Origin: Pseudomonas sp. KU26590
GTDB taxonomy: Bacteria > Pseudomonadota > Gammaproteobacteria > Pseudomonadales > Pseudomonadaceae
Direction: 5' to 3'
NCBI RefSeq assembly: GCF_026153515.1
Contig: NZ_CP110644.1
Span: 4,121,501 to 4,185,500 of the forward strand
DNA: 64,000 nucleotides
Position 1 is the stretch's first letter. Every line of letters begins with the position of its first letter. Shown one piece after another: positions 56,855-63,859 of the stretch. A program made the position numbers and the translations under genes. The notes under the pieces were generated by a model, which saw only the letters and a list, made by a program, of their open reading frames with translations, was not told the DNA's origin and did not search any database.

Positions 56855-57928
56855 TTAGAGCTCGCCAACGAGCCCTGCTTCCACCTGCAATAACAATAGC
56901 AACTCAGCGTCGCTCGGATAAAAAATCAGATCACCTGAAGGACGCAGCCTCGACTCGGGAAGCTCAGTTACTTGATATAGAAAATTATCTGAATAGAATT
57001 TTTTCAGTTGCTCAAGTTCTGGAATTTTTATCTGGATATCCTGAAAATTCAGATACTGCAATTCCTTTCTATACTTTTCAGCACTGGACGGATCCGCCAA
57101 CTGTAATTTTTTAAGCAACTGCCTTTTAACCTCTAGCTTCGCAGGGGTATTGGCCCGTGCTCGCTTGAGCATTTCCATTTTCGCAATACATTTTTCGCAT
57201 CCTTCATTGACGCCTTTTGCCCATAAACGATAAGCATCCAGTCGGCGGCCCTCCATATCCGCCAGCGTCCCAAGTCCATCATAAGCTTCTGTATGCCCTT
57301 GGCTGGCAGCACACTCCAGCATAGCCTTTGCGAGCGGACGCAACTCATTGGAGCGAACGAGAATGTTACCGCTCACGTAGGTCATTGCATGAGGACTGCC
57401 CCGGTCAATCGCCGCATCCATGAGGTAGTACATGTCGCTGTTCTGGTAAGGCCAGAGAGACTTACCGTATCGATACATGGCCATGGGTACCGTGGCTGCC
57501 AAATGGCGCACCCGTTCGGAGAGTTCCGCAAGCACTTCAGGCTTTCTTTCAAACTTTGATGACCAAAGGGCATCGACATAGTCACCCCGCCAACTGCCCG
57601 CCTTGACAGCGGCTTCGAGCAACTTTACCCGGAGCTGACGATGAGCAGTCTCTAACCAGAAATTCTCGTCCTTCTCCCCGATCAGGGAGTACGTCATGAA
57701 TTCATTAAAGGCACGAGCAGCCATCTCGTTTTCTTGCGGAGTATGATCTTCGACCTTAGTACAGATGAACTTTTTGCCTGTGAAGCGACTGGTCAAATCA
57801 GGATCATCACTATGGATGGTCTGGTTCCAAGGTGGCATATGATTATAGTCCTCCAGCGAGCTCGACAAGTCCATTGCTGAAAGCTCACCTGAAAAAACCA
57901 CAAGCATTAATACCGTCCATACTCTCAT
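56855..57928 (-). CDS. Secreted helical-repeat protein (Sel1/DUF6396-like)
   Basis: A 357-residue exported protein. The signal peptide (VWTVLMLVVFSGELSA) is followed by helical hairpins in the style of Sel1/TPR repeats (LMDAAIDRGSPHAMTYVSGN, AMLECAASQGHTEAYDGLG, LWAKGVNEGCEKCIAKME). The early FTGKKFICTKVEDHTPQENEMA resembles DUF6396 proteins, which are often found near type VI secretion cargo. No secretion genes are near. ATG 57928 has GAGAG before it; ATG 57943 would add five residues. Function unknown. Confidence 0.6.
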   Translation of the reverse strand: MRVWTVLMLVVFSGELSAMDLSSSLEDYNHMPPWNQTIHSDDPDLTSRFTGKKFICTKVEDHTPQENEMAARAFNEFMTYSLIGEKDENFWLETAHRQLRVKLLEAAVKAGSWRGDYVDALWSSKFERKPEVLAELSERVRHLAATVPMAMYRYGKSLWPYQNSDMYYLMDAAIDRGSPHAMTYVSGNILVRSNELRPLAKAMLECAASQGHTEAYDGLGTLADMEGRRLDAYRLWAKGVNEGCEKCIAKMEMLKRARANTPAKLEVKRQLLKKLQLADPSSAEKYRKELQYLNFQDIQIKIPELEQLKKFYSDNFLYQVTELPESRLRPSGDLIFYPSDAELLLLLQVEAGLVGEL

Positions 57929-58235
57929 ATAACACACTCTCATGCGTGAAGGATAAACTCACATTCCTTAACGGAAATATAGGCGATTGCAAGAGCAAAG
58001 TTTAGCACGCACTGACTGGGACTTTCCGCTAATATATTGATTCGGAACGGATACAGCGGTTAACCGGGCCAACCAAAACGCCCCGCATGCCCCCATAAGA
58101 ATCAATAAGTTACACCTGTATTTTGCTACAGCTTTTCGCCGAATGTGCGGATTAGCAGGTGTATGACATCTGCGCCTTCCATGGGCCTCTAGTGCCCATG
58201 GATCACCCTATAACCCCCTACTTTCCCCATTGGAT
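57929..58235. other. Interval without a supported gene
   Basis: AT-rich on the left, where the promoter of the preceding minus-strand gene should be. Nothing else is recognised. Confidence 0.35.
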
Positions 58236-58298
58236 GGTACGGAAAGTGGTACGAGCTGCATCCCCTTCCCGGCATCCTGCCGAACTACATCAACCCCT
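58236..58298. repeat. Module-border repeat C
   Basis: GGTACGGAAAGTGGTACGAG and the following CT match the first part of repeat A. TCCCCTTCCCGGCATCCTGC from 58261 matches the second part. It touches the stop codon of the 58297-58542 gene, as A touches the umuC stop. Confidence 0.6.
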
Positions 58299-58542
58299 AC
58301 CCCTTTTCTTCCAGCCACTCCCGCGTCTCGAGCTGGGCCTTCACATGCTCCAATGCCGAATCGGCAAGCTCGAGCATTTCGCGCAACTCCTCCTCATCGA
58401 TCACTCCCAGACGAGCCAGCGCATTGGCATGACCAAGCAGTTCGCCGTGCCAGCGGTCCGCCGCACTCTCCCGCCTGGCTTCATGGTCAAGATAGTCATT
58501 CCAGATTTTCAGCTCCCGCTCTTTAGCGTCGTTTACGGCCAT
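58297..58542 (-). CDS. Small acidic helical protein behind umuC
   Basis: An 81-residue acidic protein. The C-terminal part (ANALARLGVIDEEELREMLE, then LADSALEHV) resembles part of the 59587-59901 protein (AYQRYQVDANELSDMLEVTD, then AAREW). GGAGAGGGG stands before the ATG at 58542. It lies 12 bp after the stop of the umuC fragment, the place where phage umuC genes often have a small partner of unknown role. Confidence 0.6.
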   Translation of the reverse strand: MAVNDAKERELKIWNDYLDHEARRESAADRWHGELLGHANALARLGVIDEEELREMLELADSALEHVKAQLETREWLEEKG

Positions 58543-58554
58543 GCCCCTCTCCAT

Positions 58555-58780
58555 TCAGTTGCATTTCACCGTCACAAGTTGATCAAGCTTTGTGGTGAAG
58601 CTCTGGCTCATCATTTCCCGCCGCATTCCCCAGTCCGGATCAGAGGGCACGTTAGCGATGCGCAGCGTTCCCCGGCCCCACCTTTGATTGATATCGTCCA
58701 GTACTCCCATCACCTTCTCTGCTGATTGCGGCTGACATGGTGCGAAGAGCTCGGGCCGTGGGAGGCGTTGATGACGCGTA
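58555..58780 (-). pseudogene. umuC: 3' fragment of a second umuC
   Basis: About 72 codons in frame up to a TGA at 58555. The reading SAEKVMGVLDDINQRWGRG, then LRIANV, GMRREMMSQSFTTKLDQLVT and VKCN closely parallels the C-terminus of the intact UmuC at 50765. The upstream 80% of the gene, including the catalytic site, is gone, and the likeness fades at LPRPELFAP. It begins directly after the stop of the unrelated gene at 58787. It is a deletion or recombination remnant of a diverged umuC, not a copy of the first. Confidence 0.82.
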
Positions 58781-58786
58781 GCCCAG

Positions 58787-59254
58787 CTAACTCACCCTCT
58801 CAAGCTGTATCCATTGTTCGCTCGCAGGAATGACATAGGTGAAAAACGCTTTTCGCTTTTTGCCGTCCAGTGCTGAATAAGTGACCGTGCATGTGCCGAG
58901 CAGATCTTCGCTAGTCGGGACGAACTCTAATTCTGCTTCGGAAGCGCCATCGGTATTCATCGTGCCTGCATTCCAGTCTCCAAAGGAGTCGAAGCCCGGC
59001 TCCAGCACGACTGATACTTTCTCCGCGACATTCCCTGAGTTGGTCAGTCTAAGACGGTTCATTACGGTACCAGGCTGCTTACCAGCAGACTTCAGCACCA
59101 CCCTGAACTGGAAACTTGCTGATATCGCTCTTTCAGCCTCAGAAATCTGTTCAGGGCACTGTCGCTGCACCTGTACAAGAAAGCCGGGAAAGATGGGCAG
59201 AGGATCGCCGGGCACGCCAGCGAGGGAATGACCAAAAACTACCAGAAGGAGCAC
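58787..59254 (-). pseudogene. Unknown gene truncated at its 5' side by an integrase remnant
   Basis: The frame gives 155 residues. From about residue 33 (CPEQISEAERAISASFQFRV, NRLRLTNSGNVAEKVSVVLE, CTVTYSALDGKKRKAFFTYV) it looks like a genuine beta-rich protein. The first ~32 codons lie antisense to the integrase remnant at 59153-59314 and read as its shadow. The true N-terminus has therefore probably been replaced at a junction near 59150. No family recognised. Confidence 0.5.
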
Positions 59255-59314
59255 GCAGAAGTGATCTGGTCGGAGGCCATTCCGGACCTCGATATCAGCG
59301 AAATCGCCGGATAG
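59153..59314 (+). pseudogene. C-terminal remnant of a phage tyrosine integrase
   Basis: 53 codons read RALSLHLYKKAGKDGQRIAG, HASEGMTKNYQKEHAEVIWS and EAIPDLDISEIAG, then stop. This is the end of a tyrosine recombinase. The box II GH is in IAGHA and the catalytic Tyr in MTKNYQ. The N-terminal ~85% is missing. It reads toward attachment copy 3, whose core begins 89 bp after the stop codon, the usual int-att arrangement of tRNA-specific phages. Confidence 0.85.
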
Positions 59315-59394
59315 TTTTGCGCCAGTTTTGCGCCAGTTTTGCGCAAGCCAGAAATGAAAAAGGGAATCAAACCGGTAAGTGGCTGATTCCCTTT
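59314..59394. repeat. Left flank of attachment copy 3: three arm-like repeats and hairpin
   Basis: GTTTTGCGC occurs three times with an 11-bp period (59314, 59325 and 59336). It is followed by an AAAGGGAATC/GATTCCCTTT hairpin (59359-59394) that could terminate integrase transcription. Direct repeats next to an integrase-att junction are typical of integrase arm-type binding sites. Confidence 0.7.
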
Positions 59395-59402
59395 ACAAAA
59401 TA

Positions 59403-59449
59403 TGGTCGGGACGGAGTGATTCGAACACTCGACCCCTAGCACCCCATGC
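59403..59449 (-). other. Attachment scar 3: 3' part of tRNA-Pro(GGG)
   Basis: Identical to copies 1 and 2 over 47 bp, from the CCA end to the first base past the anticodon loop (GCATGGGG). The sequence then diverges, so the crossover lies at the anticodon loop. The tRNA 5' half is again absent. The segment beyond belongs to a third element. Confidence 0.85.
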
Positions 59450-59560
59450 ACGCGTTACCTAAGCAACAATAAGGCATATAGCTGAATTCTCTGGCGCTCG
59501 CTGCAATCGAATAGCCATAGATCACTATAAGGTCACGCGAAGTCACGCAAATCTCACGCA

Positions 59561-59590
59561 CCCCTCCCACGGCGTCCTGCCGACGATCAC
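59561..59590. repeat. Module-border repeat D
   Basis: CCCCTCCCACGGCGTCCTGC and the following CGACGATCAC match copies A, B and C. It touches the stop of the 59587-59901 gene. Confidence 0.6.
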
Positions 59591-59901
59591 AGAATCCGAA
59601 CCAGCTTCCCTTTATAGAAACACTGCGTCCCTGCCTCAATATCATGCTCCGGGCGGTGGAAGAGTCCCAGGTGGTAACCCTCCTCCAATTCGAGCAGTCC
59701 CCACTCGCGCGCAGCGTCAGTGACTTCCAGCATGTCCGACAGCTCGTTGGCATCAACCTGGTACCGCTGATACGCAAGCATCGCCAATTCCCGCAGCTTC
59801 GTCCGCTGACCATCTGGGTCGGTGACGAGATCTTGTCTGTTCTCGATCATGCGCTTCCATTTGGCCAGCGGATCGGCGACGTGCTTTGAAGGTGGGATCA
59901 T
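59587..59901 (-). CDS. Small helical protein, unknown function
   Basis: A 104-residue protein. The helical middle (LRELAMLAYQRYQVDANELS, then DMLEVTDAAREWGL) resembles the 81-residue protein behind the umuC fragment. The C-terminal part (GTQCFYKGKLVRIL) is a small beta element. No family recognised. Because its relative sits next to a umuC, this may be a common cargo gene of these phages. Confidence 0.55.
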   Translation of the reverse strand: MIPPSKHVADPLAKWKRMIENRQDLVTDPDGQRTKLRELAMLAYQRYQVDANELSDMLEVTDAAREWGLLELEEGYHLGLFHRPEHDIEAGTQCFYKGKLVRIL

Positions 59902-59980
59902 GGATTGGTCTTACAACTGGATATGCGTCCAGTTAACCGAAGCCGCTAAGCTGGCGTCAATTGCTGCCGACCGGAGGCAA

Positions 59981-61225
59981 TCAGACCTTGCGCACGCCGA
60001 ACTGCGCAACCTTTACCTTTGAGTCCTGCGCGATGCCGGCGGCCAGGTACAGTCCCATGCGCGCGGTGACGACGGTTTCCGTCACGTCGCACGTATAGCG
60101 CTGTGTTTCCAGTGCGCCTTTCCAGTTCGCCGGGAACGTGAACGGCTCCTGATATTTGTCCATCGAGCGGTAATAGATGGTGGTCGACGTGCCCGAAACT
60201 GGTTTGGTGATGATCAGCTCAGCCTCCCATCCAAGGATGCCGCGGCTGTTTCCGACGATCTCCGGCGCCGAAACCATCTCGATGACGTCGCCGGCCAGGA
60301 GGTTTGCCAGGGTGATATTCGAGTTCAACTGCAGGTAGAGGTAGCCGCCGGCTGCCGCCAGCGTCCCGCCGAGCTCAATACACTGAGCCTCACCATACGC
60401 GGCAGGCTCCTTGTACCAGCGCGTGGTGATGCCAGTCAGGCCTGATCCGGATGCCTTGTAGTTGTCGGCCAGAACCGAGCCGCCGACCGGGCTGGCGGAG
60501 GCGTTGATCACGCCAGTGGCCCCGGTCATCAGCGGGTTCGGGTTCAGGCAGCCGAAGGGGCGGATGGCAGAATAGATGTCGGTTGCATCCGTCGGCAATG
60601 GAATGCCAGGGAAGTCGAAGCTCGCCGTGATGATCGGCACGATCTTAGAACTGAGGAAATCCGCGCCTAGGATGTTCGGATGCAGGCCCTCGACCGTCAT
60701 GTCCTCGGTGAAGCCGTCCCAGATGTTCACGACCGGTACGAATTGGCGGACGTAGGTCAGCACCCAGTCCTTGTAAGCAGCAGCGTCAGTCAAAGCCTGT
60801 CCGGTCAGCGCCTTGGTGCCGAAGCGCGGCGTGCCGGTGCCGACGATCAGGTACTTTCCTGGCGTACTAAGGAAGGCGGTGACGATCTTCATCACGTTGG
60901 CTTTTGTGTCGTCCAGCGTCATGCCTGACGTGGTGCTGTCGTTGGTACGCGAAAGCAACAGCCACAGATCGGCCGTTACGGATGTCAGGCATGCAGGAAG
61001 GCGCGCCATGAACTGCCCGGTGTGATCGCCGACTTTCCCTTGATTGTCGAGATAGCTCGGAAACAGCCCGGTGCGGGCGGCGACCATGCCGGCATAGCCG
61101 TAGGCCTCGGTAGCGTAAGCCGTGGCCGCAATGGTGTGACAGTTACCGGAAAAGCTGTCGCCAAGTAGGCCGAGGCCTCGCCGGATCGCATAACGCAATG
61201 GCCCGTTGCTGACAAGCAGGCTCAT
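59981..61225 (-). CDS. Phage SGNH-hydrolase-like tail protein
   Basis: A 414-residue protein. The N-terminal 220 residues resemble SGNH/GDSL hydrolases, with GLLGDSFSGNCHTIAATA (block I, nucleophile Ser in GDS, about residue 25) and MTVEGLHPNILGADFLSS (block V, with Glu in place of the usual Asp three before His). The C-terminal 180 residues are beta-rich and may be a binding domain. In phages such proteins are tail-associated and can deacetylate surface polysaccharides. The start at 61225 overlaps the preceding stop (ATGA). Confidence 0.65.
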   Translation of the reverse strand: MSLLVSNGPLRYAIRRGLGLLGDSFSGNCHTIAATAYATEAYGYAGMVAARTGLFPSYLDNQGKVGDHTGQFMARLPACLTSVTADLWLLLSRTNDSTTSGMTLDDTKANVMKIVTAFLSTPGKYLIVGTGTPRFGTKALTGQALTDAAAYKDWVLTYVRQFVPVVNIWDGFTEDMTVEGLHPNILGADFLSSKIVPIITASFDFPGIPLPTDATDIYSAIRPFGCLNPNPLMTGATGVINASASPVGGSVLADNYKASGSGLTGITTRWYKEPAAYGEAQCIELGGTLAAAGGYLYLQLNSNITLANLLAGDVIEMVSAPEIVGNSRGILGWEAELIITKPVSGTSTTIYYRSMDKYQEPFTFPANWKGALETQRYTCDVTETVVTARMGLYLAAGIAQDSKVKVAQFGVRKV

Positions 61226-61434
61226 GGGTAAACCTCGAAGGCTGCGCCGCCGGCGGGAGTGAACCGGGTCTGTGAGTAACCGAGATTCAAGCGCCAAGCA
61301 CCATCCTGGGCGAACGTGTCAGAAGCGACCCAATCGTCACCTACCTGTTTTTCAACCTTCAGGCTGCCACCGTTCGCCTTTAGGGCAATCGTAACGATCC
61401 CCAGCGGGCCAGCAATGTATTGATCAGTCCGCAT
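61222..61434 (-). CDS. Small phage protein preceding the SGNH protein
   Basis: A 70-residue beta-rich protein (VTIALKANGGSLKVEKQVG, then FTPAGGAAFEVYP). It is preceded by GGAG and coupled by ATGA to the SGNH gene, so the two products probably work together. No family recognised. Confidence 0.65.
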   Translation of the reverse strand: MRTDQYIAGPLGIVTIALKANGGSLKVEKQVGDDWVASDTFAQDGAWRLNLGYSQTRFTPAGGAAFEVYP

Positions 61435-61479
61435 ATTTCTACTCCAAATGGCCGGGTCATGAGTGCCCCTGGCGGGCTT

Positions 61480-62070
61480 TTACTTATCTGGTTTGGTGAC
61501 CGTGCCGGGCTCGACCGCGAACTGCGTGACGATGGCGTTCTGGGTCTGCGATTCCTTGGTCATGCCGAAGTAGAAGCCAAGCGTCTGCTTCAGCTCGCTG
61601 AACCACAGCCCGATCAGCAGCGATATAGTGCTGGCCGCCACCGGGTTCTGCAGCGCCTCCAGGCCGACCCCGGTGAAGATGCACACCAGGATCGACAGCG
61701 CACCTACCAGCAGGATGATGGTGATGGCCGGCCTGATTAGGTCGTTTGGCTGCTTGGCGGCCAACTGCCGTGCGCTGTCGCGGTCTGCTGCTTCGGCTGC
61801 GAACTGAGCGCCCTCGGCTTGCAGGCGGTTGTTTTCAGCTGCGACTGCAAGCTGCTCTAGCTGAACCTTGGAGTTGATCTGAAGCTCTTGAATCTTCAGC
61901 AACGCGCCAGAATCATTTGCCAGCGCTGCATTCACCGATTCAGGATCTGGCGACACGTTCAGCGCGTTCGCGATCAGGCCGCCCACCATCCCGCCGGCCG
62001 GGCCGCCGAGCAGAGTCCCGACCACGGGCGCGGCCTTGCCCACAATGTTGCCGATATCCGACCATTTCAT
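61480..62070 (-). CDS. Phage holin, 3-TM type
   Basis: A 196-residue protein with two clear C-terminal membrane helices (AITIILLVGALSILVCIFTG and ASTISLLIGLWFSEL) and a Gly-rich hydrophobic N-terminus (APVVGTLLGGPAGGMVGGLI). It matches the GTA_holin_3TM layout (PF11351). A long Gln/Ala-rich helix lies between. The holin permits the endolysin to reach the wall. Its ATG overlaps the endolysin stop (ATGA). Confidence 0.82.
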   Translation of the reverse strand: MKWSDIGNIVGKAAPVVGTLLGGPAGGMVGGLIANALNVSPDPESVNAALANDSGALLKIQELQINSKVQLEQLAVAAENNRLQAEGAQFAAEAADRDSARQLAAKQPNDLIRPAITIILLVGALSILVCIFTGVGLEALQNPVAASTISLLIGLWFSELKQTLGFYFGMTKESQTQNAIVTQFAVEPGTVTKPDK

Positions 62071-62678
62071 CCCAGCACCTTCAGAGCTCGCTCATATATT
62101 TCGGCCCGGTCGGCGTAGCCGTTCAAGCCGCCATTGATTTTCCGCGTGATTGATTGCAGGTCGCCGGCGTCCGCCAGCGCGTTCAGGCCGTTTGCATACC
62201 AGAACCATGCCGCAGACATCGCAGCATTCGCAGGCTCCTGAAGCAATTCAGGCTTCGTGATCAGGTCCATCCCAAGTGCGTCTCCGCACTTCTGATAGTT
62301 CGACTTCCCTGTCACCTGGATCAAGCCGCGGCCTCGGTACTTCCAGCCATCACCCGAGCCAAGTGCGCCGTTGCCCATGCGCGAGGCGTAGGCAATGTTT
62401 GCGATCTTCTCGGGCTGCCGGGCACATGCACTGGCAACTTCCGCCGAGAATCGGCTGGGCCAGGTCTTTTGCAGTGCTTGGGCGCTGTAGTTGAGGTTTT
62501 CAACGACCGCAGTCAGTTGAGCGCTTTCGTGCCCAACCTGAGCAATGAACGCTGCAGAACGTGCCGGAGTCGTAATTTGATACTTGCCCATCGCTGCGCT
62601 GAGGGCGGACACAAAAATGCCGGCTTGAGGGCCGGCATTAGGGAGAATCTGCAGCAGCTGCTGCGTGGTCATAGGCAT
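62067..62678 (-). CDS. Phage endolysin, GH19 family
   Basis: A 203-residue GH19 (chitinase-like) endolysin. The catalytic Glu is E51 in FIAQVGHESAQLT, with YASRMGNGALGSGDGWKYRG, GLIQVTGKSNYQKCG and ITRKINGGLNGYADR as family segments. There is no signal sequence, so it depends on the holin. GGAGGAAA precedes the ATG at 62678. It cleaves peptidoglycan at the end of the phage cycle. Confidence 0.92.
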   Translation of the reverse strand: MPMTTQQLLQILPNAGPQAGIFVSALSAAMGKYQITTPARSAAFIAQVGHESAQLTAVVENLNYSAQALQKTWPSRFSAEVASACARQPEKIANIAYASRMGNGALGSGDGWKYRGRGLIQVTGKSNYQKCGDALGMDLITKPELLQEPANAAMSAAWFWYANGLNALADAGDLQSITRKINGGLNGYADRAEIYERALKVLG

Positions 62679-62693
62679 CACTTTCCTCCAGGC

Positions 62694-62721
62694 AAAAAAA
62701 GACCCGCATGTGGCGGGGTCT
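62694..62721 (-). terminator. Hairpin upstream of the endolysin gene
   Basis: On the minus strand AGACCCCGCC, ACAT and GCGGGTCT form a hairpin followed by TTTTTTT. It would stop transcripts entering from tail genes to the right, leaving the lysis genes to their own promoter. Confidence 0.65.
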
Positions 62722-62832
62722 GTGCTTTTGGTTTTTTGGACCGACAGACACCGATCCGGCTCTCAACAAACGGCGCCACTTTCACTGTGTCGATCTGGTA
62801 GGCATAATGCGCGGCTCAAATCTCAATTGGAT

Positions 62833-63828
62833 ATGGATATGGGCGCCTATCGGCTAGTGCTCGCTATTGTTGTCGCCTTGTCTCACATGGGCGTTCGATT
62901 ATTTACTTATAATCCAGGTGTTTTTGCTGTAGTTTCCTTTCTGATAATAAGCGGTTTTGTAATGACGGCGCTGGTGTCGAAAAGATATAACAGCCAATCG
63001 CGCATTCGAATGTTTTATATAGATAGGGCTCTGCGCTTGTACCCTCAGTTTCTACTTTACTTTGCTTTATCTTGCATAATAATCATTTTTTGGTTGCCGC
63101 CAAATGTGAGTGAAGAGGCAATAAGCGTCACTAACATAATTCCAAGCCTCGCTATTGCGCCGCTGGACCTATACATGTTTGGCATTACTAATTCACTAAT
63201 AATTCCTCCAGCGTGGTCACTAGGACTGGAGGCGTTCTTCTACATAGCCATCCCATTTCTTATTATATATAGACTAACTTATGTAGGATTTGCTTTGTCG
63301 CTTTTATTTTCTATTGTACCTGCTCTAGGACTTATTGACTCAGATGTTTACGGCTATAGGCTGTTACCCGGAACTCTTTTTATATTCCTATGCGGTAGCT
63401 ATCTCTATTGGGTAACAAAGACAAGCAGTGCCTTGCTGTTGCTGGCCTGGGTGGTATCGTTAGTGGCGCTTACCGCATCGCTAACCGGGTTCCTTCCCAG
63501 GCTCGGATACACCACCGAGGTCTCTGCCGGAATAGTCTTTGGCCTACCGGTCATAAAACTGCTGCTTCGGTTAGGATATAGCAAAGCTGACGAGGTGCTC
63601 GGAAACATTAGCTATGGGGTGTTTCTAAACCATTTTGTTATTATGTATGCCGCTGAAGCATTTGGCTACACGCCCTCAAGTAGCACTGGCTACATTATCT
63701 GCATACTTGTCGGTTCAATTATATTCAGCATCTTTTCATATAATCTGATTGAACGACCTGTGCTTAGGTTTCGCCATGCTTTAAGAGGAAGGAATATCTC
63801 TCGATGTGAAACACAATCCTCCTCCTAG
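62833..63828 (+). CDS. Acyltransferase-3 membrane protein (O-antigen modification type)
   Basis: A 331-residue protein with about ten helices. The acyltransferase-3 signature is present: VLAIVVALSHMGVRLF with the conserved His, FLIISGFVMTALVSKRY, the R-x-x-R of RALRLYPQF, and SLGLEAFFYIAIPFL. Such enzymes O-acetylate lipopolysaccharide or other surface sugars. It is much more AT-rich than its surroundings and stands opposite to the phage genes, between lysis and tail fibre assembly. This is typical of a phage-carried serotype-conversion gene. The ATG at 62833 is a best guess; ATG 62839 is close. Confidence 0.83.
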   Translation: MDMGAYRLVLAIVVALSHMGVRLFTYNPGVFAVVSFLIISGFVMTALVSKRYNSQSRIRMFYIDRALRLYPQFLLYFALSCIIIIFWLPPNVSEEAISVTNIIPSLAIAPLDLYMFGITNSLIIPPAWSLGLEAFFYIAIPFLIIYRLTYVGFALSLLFSIVPALGLIDSDVYGYRLLPGTLFIFLCGSYLYWVTKTSSALLLLAWVVSLVALTASLTGFLPRLGYTTEVSAGIVFGLPVIKLLLRLGYSKADEVLGNISYGVFLNHFVIMYAAEAFGYTPSSSTGYIICILVGSIIFSIFSYNLIERPVLRFRHALRGRNISRCETQSSS

Positions 63829-63859
63829 CATCATAGTTTCTACCAGCACATTATGGCTG

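Noticed and set aside
58159..58725. 188-codon plus-strand frame
   Set aside because: Antisense to the umuC fragment and the 81-residue gene, both of which have support.
59116..59439. 107-codon plus-strand frame
   Set aside because: It runs out of frame through the integrase remnant and the tRNA scar; the integrase frame explains the sequence better.
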